From positions 62,001 through 126,000 of the forward strand of contig CAYMNK010000004.1 in assembly GCA_964391805.1 (NCBI GenBank): DNA of 64,000 nt. Reading direction: 5' to 3'. Position numbers and translations under genes: made by a program. This DNA comes from RUG14300 sp964391805. GTDB taxonomy: Bacteria > Bacillota > Clostridia > Christensenellales > CAG-1252. The first letter of the stretch is position 1; each line of letters starts with the position of its first letter. This document shows positions 58,689-64,000 of this stretch, in pieces. The notes under the pieces are model-generated. The model was not told the DNA's origin. It was given only the letters and a program-made list of their open reading frames with translations, and made no database searches.

Positions 58689-59591
58689 CTACTCCTTTGA
58701 CTTCGATTTTGTTAATATTTTTTTGAAATGCATTTCTAAGGTATAAGGTAATTCGGATATAAATTTAACATCATACTCCCGGAGTGATTTCAGTAAATCG
58801 CCCGTATCGTGCGATCCGATCCTTATAGTCACCTGATTGTATTGCTCTTGAATCCTTATTTTATCAAACGGCTTTGATAAAAAAGCAGTAAAATCGGATG
58901 CATTATTAAATTCGATTTTAAAATCCTTAACTTCGCTATTACGTATACTATTCATATCGCAAATATCTATTAAATGCCCGTCATTTATCAATGCCACCTT
59001 ATCACAAGTCTTTTCAAGTTCGTCAAAACTGTGACTACTCATAAATACCGTTTTTCCGCGCGAATGCTCTTCTTGAATTATATCAAGAAAAGTTGCACGC
59101 ATAAGCGGATCGAGTCCCGTTGTAGGTTCATCCAAGATAATTATCGGTGAATTATTCATTAGCGCCGAGACAAGTGCCGTTTTTTGTTTCATACCTTTAC
59201 TCATTCTCTTAAGATTGGCACGTGGATCGAGTTGCAAACGCTCTATCAATTCGTTTGCATAATTCATATCGGTCATTCCTAAAAATTCCGCTTGACACTT
59301 AAGAAACTCGATTCCTGTTTTGAGATCGGGAAAAGCTATCTCACCGGGAACATAACCGATACTTTTGACTATCTCGTTCGAATGCTCCCAAGAGGTAAGT
59401 CCGTTTACGTATGAATTACCTTGATCGGGCTTCAAAAATCCTAATATGTGTCTAATTGTTGTCGTTTTACCGCTTCCGTTTGTTCCGACATATCCAATCA
59501 TTTCGCCTTCTTCGATTGATAAGTTTAAATCAAAGATTCCGCATCCGTTTCCATAATCTTTGGAAAGATTTTTTAATTCAATTACGCTCAT
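58689..59591 (-). CDS. ABC exporter ATP-binding protein (second of two)
   Basis: A 300-residue ATPase with intact motifs: Walker A GTNGSGKTT, signature RMSKGMKQK in place of LSGGQ (common in this exporter class), Walker B IIILDEPTTGLDP and switch MSSHSFDELEKT. It overlaps the first ATPase gene by four bases (ATGA) and precedes the permease, so the pump may use a heterodimer of ATPases. Confidence 0.9.
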   Translation of the reverse strand: MSVIELKNLSKDYGNGCGIFDLNLSIEEGEMIGYVGTNGSGKTTTIRHILGFLKPDQGNSYVNGLTSWEHSNEIVKSIGYVPGEIAFPDLKTGIEFLKCQAEFLGMTDMNYANELIERLQLDPRANLKRMSKGMKQKTALVSALMNNSPIIILDEPTTGLDPLMRATFLDIIQEEHSRGKTVFMSSHSFDELEKTCDKVALINDGHLIDICDMNSIRNSEVKDFKIEFNNASDFTAFLSKPFDKIRIQEQYNQVTIRIGSHDTGDLLKSLREYDVKFISELPYTLEMHFKKILTKSKSKE

Positions 59592-60553
59592 TTCAATGCA
59601 CCTCCGTAATTGTTGTCTTCCTTGTAAAACTTCATAAAATAGTCTTCGAGAGTTTCTTTTCGATTGCTAAACAACGAAACGGAAAGTTCGGATAACATCG
59701 ATATTAAAGTATTCAAATCGCTATCTTCTACCGAAATGTATACCGTATTTTCACTTACACTAAGTAACATCATCGAAGAAATTTGATCCTTTTCCAATAA
59801 GAAATTAGATAAATCATCATCCATTTCGAATGTGATATTATAGTTTTTTCGTGTAGCATGTTTTAAGTCATCCGCGACAAACTCTGATACTATCTTGCCG
59901 TCCTTAATGATCGCAATTCTATCACAAGTATTATCGATTTCGGAGAAGATGTGACTCGATAAAAGTATTGTCTTGCCTCTTGCTTTCTCTTCGTGAATAA
60001 AGCGAATAAACACTTCTTGCATCACCGGATCGAGCCCACTTGTAGGTTCGTCTAAAATCAAAACTTCGGGATCCGACATAAATGCTGTAACAACAGCAAG
60101 TTTGCGCTTAACACCTAAACTCATTCGCTTAGTTTCACAGCAAAGAACTTTGTCATCGAGTTCGAACAAAGTTAGCATATCGCTTAGTCGTTCTTCATTA
60201 TGGATTCCTTGCAAATTTTGCATCATCCTTATAAATTCCCAGCCTGTTAAACCTTGGGGTAATGCTATTTCTCCCGGGATATATCCCACCTTGTTGAGTA
60301 TTTGATGATATCGATCAAAGCTTTCCATTCCAAAGATTTTTGTACTTCCTGTATCAGGTTTAGAAAAGCCCATCAAATGTCTGATCGTAGTGGACTTTCC
60401 TGCGCCGTTTGGTCCTAAAAAGCCAAAAACTTCACCCTTTTTTACATGAAAGCTAACATCAAAAACTCCTCTCGAAAAACCATAATCTTTGGTCAAATGA
60501 TCAATTTCGATAATATTTTCATTCAAAATAACCGATTTTTCTTCGTTTTCCAT
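59588..60553 (-). CDS. ABC exporter ATP-binding protein (first of two)
   Basis: A 321-residue ATPase with Walker A GPNGAGKST, signature RMSLGVKRK, Walker B VLILDEPTSGLDP and switch LSSHIFSEIDNT. The ATG at 60553 follows AAGGAGGCTAAAAAG; an in-frame start at 60592 precedes that site. It heads the exporter operon, divergent from a TetR-family regulator. Confidence 0.9.
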   Translation of the reverse strand: MENEEKSVILNENIIEIDHLTKDYGFSRGVFDVSFHVKKGEVFGFLGPNGAGKSTTIRHLMGFSKPDTGSTKIFGMESFDRYHQILNKVGYIPGEIALPQGLTGWEFIRMMQNLQGIHNEERLSDMLTLFELDDKVLCCETKRMSLGVKRKLAVVTAFMSDPEVLILDEPTSGLDPVMQEVFIRFIHEEKARGKTILLSSHIFSEIDNTCDRIAIIKDGKIVSEFVADDLKHATRKNYNITFEMDDDLSNFLLEKDQISSMMLLSVSENTVYISVEDSDLNTLISMLSELSVSLFSNRKETLEDYFMKFYKEDNNYGGALK

Positions 60554-60575
60554 CTTTTTAGCCTCCTTATTTTTT

Positions 60576-60604
60576 TTGAACACTGTTGACATTTGAACAT
60601 TGTT
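60576..60604. promoter_or_regulatory. Candidate TetR operator: two TTGAACANTGTT boxes
   Basis: TTGAACACTGTT (60576-60587) and TTGAACATTGTT (60593-60604) are direct repeats 17 bases apart, and each contains the palindrome AACA-N-TGTT. They overlap the -35 region and spacer of the regulator's promoter and lie 23 bases or more ahead of the exporter ATG. GTTGACAT (60585-60592) and ATGTCAAC (60616-60623) form an additional inverted repeat. Confidence 0.6.
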
Positions 60605-60614
60605 ATATTATAAT
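60586..60614 (+). promoter_or_regulatory. Consensus promoter of the TetR-family regulator
   Basis: A perfect TTGACA, a 17-base spacer and a perfect TATAAT, giving a leader of about 85 bases. The exporter promoter on the other strand could not be fixed with confidence. Confidence 0.8.
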
Positions 60615-60703
60615 TATGTCAACAACAAAAAGAAAGTACACATTTTTATTCAATGTTAATATTTAAACAGAGTAAATAAATTTGTGTAAAGTTAGGAGAA
60701 ACA

Positions 60704-61270
60704 ATGAAGGTACAAAACAAAAATAGGTCTTCCATAAAGACAAAAAGAATAATTAGAAAAATGTTTGCCGAAATGCTTTCGGAGAAAAAAGATCTTGGTA
60801 ATATTTCGATAAGCGAACTTTGTGAACGTGCTGAGATTTCACGCGGGACCTTTTACGCCCACTATGACGATATCTACGGTGTTGCCGAGGAGTATGAAAA
60901 CGAACTTATCGATACGTTCTTCAGCAATGTCGAATCGATAAATCCGCATAATATTATGGATGTAATGGATACTATATTTCAATTTATTAAACAAAATAAT
61001 GAGAATTATCAGTTATTATGTAAGTCAAATGAGATTCTTTTTGCAGCAAAAAAATTGACTCAAACCACATCGACTAAGCTATTAGAGATTATCGAAAGAG
61101 ATTTTAAAACAAAAAATAACAAATTTATCGAATTAGATATAACCATTTTCTTAGACGGTATTTTTTGTGAATATGTCAAAAGTTGCAGAGGTTATTCCAA
61201 TAAATCGCTCGACGATTTATATGAGTATAGTAAATATTGGTTATCAAACTTTATTAAGTTAATAGGATAA
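60704..61270 (+). CDS. TetR/AcrR-family transcriptional regulator
   Basis: A 188-residue protein. The N-terminal helix-turn-helix (ISISELCERAEISRGTFYAHYDD, about residues 33-55) is typical TetR. The C-terminal ligand domain is of the type seen beside ABC exporters in Firmicutes. GTTAGGAGAAACA precedes the ATG. Divergent placement and the repeated boxes in between suggest it represses the exporter and itself. Confidence 0.9.
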   Translation: MKVQNKNRSSIKTKRIIRKMFAEMLSEKKDLGNISISELCERAEISRGTFYAHYDDIYGVAEEYENELIDTFFSNVESINPHNIMDVMDTIFQFIKQNNENYQLLCKSNEILFAAKKLTQTTSTKLLEIIERDFKTKNNKFIELDITIFLDGIFCEYVKSCRGYSNKSLDDLYEYSKYWLSNFIKLIG

Positions 61271-61362
61271 GCGCTAACGCGAATGATGTTATGCTTTGCA
61301 TAATGATGTTACTTCGTAATGAGGTTTGCCTCTGGCAAATGAGGTTTTGCGTTGCAAAATTG
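61271..61362 (+). repeat. Tandem mini-hairpin array (type B), copy 3
   Basis: TATGC-TTT-GCATA, TTAC-TTC-GTAA, TTTGCC-TCT-GGCAAA and TTTGC-GTT-GCAAA are joined by ATGATGTT or ATGAGGTT spacers. It follows the regulator stop codon at once. Confidence 0.75.
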
Positions 61363-61370
61363 TGGATGCA

Positions 61371-61420
61371 GATACCGACGAGTTGCATCGCCCTACGGGT
61401 TCGACTACAACATGACATGA
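61371..61420 (+). repeat. Type A repeat, shortened copy 7
   Basis: GATACCGACGAGTTGCATCGCCCTACGGGTTCGACTACA is kept, but the third hairpin is lost and the tail reads ACATGACATG. Confidence 0.7.
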
Positions 61421-61434
61421 TATATGTCGATATC

Positions 61435-61513
61435 GTTCGCAAGATACCAAATTGTTGCACAATTTGATTCTCGTTACGCTCGAATTTCGACTACGCTCAG
61501 TATGACGGCGAAC
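61435..61513 (+). repeat. 79-base repeat with paired ends (type A2), copy 3
   Basis: The ends are GTTCGC and GCGAAC: both differ from copy 1 (GTCCGC and GCGGAC) in a way that keeps pairing. The inner stem CAAATTGT-TGC-ACAATTTG and the constant CGCTCAGTATGAC are kept. Confidence 0.85.
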
Positions 61514-61542
61514 GAAATTTGCTTGCCTTGAGGTGTATTTAG

Positions 61543-61607
61543 ATTCCGACGCTATGCGTCGCCCTATCGGGTTCGACTACGGGTTGTCACCCTTCGCTCA
61601 GTATGAC
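61543..61607 (+). repeat. Dispersed three-hairpin repeat (type A), copy 8
   Basis: GACGC-TAT-GCGTC, CCC-TATC-GGG and GGGT-TGTC-ACCC hairpins; nearly identical to copy 5. Confidence 0.85.
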
Positions 61608-61613
61608 TATATT

Positions 61614-61675
61614 GGGCGCTATCGCTTACCTTGATATGGATAAGGCATCTACTAAACGCCCTCATGATGTAATAT
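61614..61675 (+). repeat. Type C repeat, copy 2
   Basis: GGGCGCTATCGCTTACCTTGATATGGATAAGG with the ACTAAACGCC stem and ATGATGTAA end matches 7999-8063. No gene is seen in the 61271-61705 gap. Confidence 0.65.
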
Positions 61676-61705
61676 ATTATTTCTTTTATTGCAAAGATGT
61701 ACCAC

Positions 61706-62725
61706 TTACTTACTCTTACTCCCCTTAAAGCCATTGGCGTAATCTTGTATTATTTCTGTACCGTATATTGGGCGAGGTTTTGTGCCTCTACTAATTCCTT
61801 CTTCTATCAATAGAGTCAATAATTTTGCAAAATCTAATCCGATTGCCGAAAATAGATAGTATGAAAGCGATCCGGGAATTGTATTAATTTCATTGACATA
61901 TAATTTTTCTCCCGCCAATAAATAATCTATTCGAACAACGCCAAATAATCCAAGTTTTTGATATATTTCGACACTCGTTTTTTGAATTTTATTTCTTAAT
62001 TCATCACTTATTTTCGCGGGAATTTCTCTCTCTCCATTACGATATTTATCGTCAAAATCAAGATATTTCCCTTTATGCAATGGTTTTTCCACCTCGGACG
62101 GTATCGGAATGCCGTCTTTAATAACAACCGCACAATTAAGTTCTATCGAATCTTGCAAAAATGGTTCTATTATGTAACTGCCGAAGTATTTTGCATTTTC
62201 CTTGCCTTTTTCTAAAGTTTCTTTATCATTTGCTATCGATATTCCTATGCTTGAACCCAAAACTGTCGGTTTAATAATGCAAGGATAATCTTTTCCGTTC
62301 CATTCTTCAACAACGTCAAAACCTAAACACCTCAATCTCTCTTTAGTTAAAGCTTTATCCATACATATATATGAAGATGCCATATCGCAAGAAGTGTAAG
62401 GTATGGAATAATACTCCAATAGCGCCGATAAAGTGCCATCTTCGCCCTCTCCGCCATGCGTCGCCACAAGTGCACAATCAACCGCCGCGAATTTCCTTCC
62501 AATCTTCAATCCGCCTTTTGTAAAGATCGCTTTTTTGTCTTTATTGTCCTTTATGTAAGATGAGAAAGTGCGAAAATTCCTTTTAATATAGAGTAATCCG
62601 TCCTTCATATATACAGGGATAACATTGTAATCGTCGGGGAAGAATGTCCCTGCTTGAATTGCAGTTAATATTGATATTTCGTGTTCATAAGACCTACCGC
62701 CATAAAATAATGCAACTGTTAACAT
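61706..62725 (-). CDS. ddl: D-alanine--D-alanine ligase
   Basis: A 339-residue ATP-grasp enzyme. ALFYGGRSYEHEIS at the N-terminus, CIIKPTVLGSSIGIS in the ATP-binding part and VNEINTIPGSLSYYL at the C-terminus are diagnostic. It joins two D-alanines for peptidoglycan. AAGGAGATAGT precedes the ATG. It follows the MurF-like gene by 12 bases; MurF uses its product. Confidence 0.95.
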   Translation of the reverse strand: MLTVALFYGGRSYEHEISILTAIQAGTFFPDDYNVIPVYMKDGLLYIKRNFRTFSSYIKDNKDKKAIFTKGGLKIGRKFAAVDCALVATHGGEGEDGTLSALLEYYSIPYTSCDMASSYICMDKALTKERLRCLGFDVVEEWNGKDYPCIIKPTVLGSSIGISIANDKETLEKGKENAKYFGSYIIEPFLQDSIELNCAVVIKDGIPIPSEVEKPLHKGKYLDFDDKYRNGEREIPAKISDELRNKIQKTSVEIYQKLGLFGVVRIDYLLAGEKLYVNEINTIPGSLSYYLFSAIGLDFAKLLTLLIEEGISRGTKPRPIYGTEIIQDYANGFKGSKSK

Positions 62726-62737
62726 ACTATCTCCTTA

Positions 62738-64000
62738 TTATAATTCATAACTTGTGGGAATATCTGCAAGTATCAAAAGTGTATCACCCGATACAAGCAA
62801 CTCGGAATATATCTTGATACATTCTTGCATATCACGCGCTATTCGAAAGGGAATCCTTTCACCAATAATATCAAGCATTGCTTTTTTATTCTTATTACCG
62901 AGAATTATAAGCATATCTGCACATTCTTCTACCTTATCAATCAACATATTCAAGGCTTGTTTGTCATTGCTTCCTTGTTCGACAAAGCCCGACGAAGTCA
63001 CTATTTTCCTCCCATTTGCGGTTTTCAAAACATCTAATGCCGAAATTGCACCTAACGGATTGATATTGAAACTGTCATCTATAATCGTGATACCCTTATC
63101 GTTCTTAATTAATTCCATCCTATGCGGTACAGCCTTGACCGAAGGTAGTGAATTAACGATATCGTCTATGTCGATACCAAGTCTAATCGCTACACCTATT
63201 GCCAATATTAAATTGTCCGCATTCACGTTACCTAAGAGTTTAGATCGAATAGTTAATTCTTTACCGTCTATAACTGCATTTATTATTGTACCGTCAACCG
63301 TGCATTGTTTAGAAATACACTGACTTTCACCGAAAAATACCGTATTACTTGGAAAATCATCACCTGCCCATTTGCATTTTTCATTGGCAAAACTCATATG
63401 AGATGCCTTTAAAAGCTTCACTTTTTCGCTAAATACCGCACCGATATCCCCAAATGTTTCAAGATGCTGTGGAGAAATGGCAGTCAATATCCCAATATCA
63501 ACGGGTACGATATCTAATAAGCAGTCAATATCTCCTTTATGTCTTGCTCCGTACTCTACTATAAAAATATCGGTATCCGACGGCATTGTCGAGATAGAAC
63601 GCACCAGCCCCATAGGTGTATTGTAGCTTTTCGGTGTTACGTAAATCTTTCCGAGCGGTGCAAGCAACACTTTCAATATCTCTTTGACAGTCGTTTTACC
63701 TGCACTTCCGGTTATTCCTATTACCATTGGCTTAACGGTAGACAATTTAGTTTTCGCATCTAAAATGTAGCGATTATTTATTCGTTTTTCAATAGGATGC
63801 ATAATAAGCAACGATATGTAAGCGAATATTCCGCTAAGTGCAACAATTATTCCATATGAATAGACATACTCTTTAACCCACCAAATGGGAAGCGAAAGAG
63901 AAACAACTATCACGCTATATAGCGAATAACATCTAATAAGTCTATGTGTAAAAGTTACCCTCAACCCGATGTAGCGAATCGCTTTATATACTCCCGAAAT
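62738..64000 (-). CDS. MurF-like Mur ligase with N-terminal membrane segment (partial, 5' end outside)
   Basis: The frame stays open to the right edge, so the start lies outside. The visible 420 residues begin with about two hydrophobic helices (CYSLYSVIVVSLSLPIWW and YGIIVALSGIFAYISLLIM), unlike soluble MurF. The Mur ligase domain has GITGSAGKTTVKE, EYGARHKGDIDCL and IDDSFNINPLGA. MurF adds D-Ala-D-Ala to the UDP-muramyl peptide, and ddl follows directly, so that role is likely. The membrane-linked form is known in some Clostridia, but the full N-terminus is not visible. A TTG at 63964 could be read as a start but has upstream open frame. Confidence 0.8.
   Translation of the reverse strand: MSGVYKAIRYIGLRVTFTHRLIRCYSLYSVIVVSLSLPIWWVKEYVYSYGIIVALSGIFAYISLLIMHPIEKRINNRYILDAKTKLSTVKPMVIGITGSAGKTTVKEILKVLLAPLGKIYVTPKSYNTPMGLVRSISTMPSDTDIFIVEYGARHKGDIDCLLDIVPVDIGILTAISPQHLETFGDIGAVFSEKVKLLKASHMSFANEKCKWAGDDFPSNTVFFGESQCISKQCTVDGTIINAVIDGKELTIRSKLLGNVNADNLILAIGVAIRLGIDIDDIVNSLPSVKAVPHRMELIKNDKGITIIDDSFNINPLGAISALDVLKTANGRKIVTSSGFVEQGSNDKQALNMLIDKVEECADMLIILGNKNKKAMLDIIGERIPFRIARDMQECIKIYSELLVSGDTLLILADIPTSYEL

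Noticed and set aside
61271..61362. Possible CRISPR array in the regularly spaced short repeats
   Set aside because: The constant parts are only about eight bases and the variable parts are palindromes, not spacers; no cas genes are present.

Overview
The window is AT-rich chromosomal DNA from an uncultured-looking, low-GC Gram-positive bacterium of the class Clostridia. Four things support this. It carries the SCIFF peptide and its radical-SAM maturase, a hallmark pair of Clostridia. It has the yebC-ruvA-ruvB-queA-tgt-yajC-(TIGR04086)-scfA-scfB-secD-secF order. It has the endospore-associated run yqfC-yqfD-phoH-yqfF-ybeY-era plus a SpoVB-like flippase. Its promoters are strong vegetative-type ones, mostly with 17-base spacers. 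Genus cannot be assigned from sequence alone. No phage, insertion sequence, CRISPR array or rRNA operon is visible.

Layout, left to right. 1-3.4 kb: a tRNA wobble-modification pair (U32 protein and trmR) behind RNase J, then a sugar-nucleotidyltransferase. 3.6-7.8 kb: one very large surface lipoprotein made of five related modules. 8-13.5 kb: a LysM mini-protein, a SpoVB-like flippase, folT, a GrpB-family protein and tex. 13.6-18.3 kb: tRNA-Gly(CCC), then a GH36 alpha-galactosidase with an rRNA methyltransferase and two DNA glycosylases (ung, OGG1-type). 18.6-30.8 kb: the Sec accessory proteins, SCIFF, queuosine synthesis, Holliday-junction resolution, and the infC-rpmI-rplT operon with an attenuator leader. 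30.9-32.5 kb: an unusual nucleotidase/guanylate-kinase fusion and a three-tRNA cluster. 32.7-36.1 kb: fakA, yloU and rpmB. 36.2-41.6 kb: an apparently inactivated lipase, yhbY, obgE, nth, a cysteine desulfurase and its DUF3343 partner. 41.6-50.4 kb: the era/phoH/sporulation run, Ppx/GppA, a FakB-type DegV protein and an orphan pilin. 50.5-56 kb: a LeuT-fold membrane protein, two small unknown proteins, a CtpA-type protease, a degenerate ABC ATPase and a lipoprotein serpin. 56.9-61.3 kb: a two-ATPase ABC exporter with a divergent TetR regulator. 61.7 kb to the end: ddl and a membrane-anchored MurF-like ligase.

Most genes are housekeeping. The least ordinary material is of three kinds. First, the intergenic gaps, especially those between convergent genes, are filled with dispersed hairpin elements. 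Their flanks are conserved while their stems change in a compensating way from copy to copy. Second, three proteins have lost key catalytic residues: an ABC ATPase, an alpha/beta hydrolase and a guanylate-kinase-like domain. Third, three genes (folT, nth and the degenerate ABC ATPase) have good promoters placed so close to the ATG that their mRNAs should be leaderless, whereas most other genes have clear Shine-Dalgarno sites. infC appears to start at an ATA codon. Promoter, terminator and operator calls were made by eye and are predictions.
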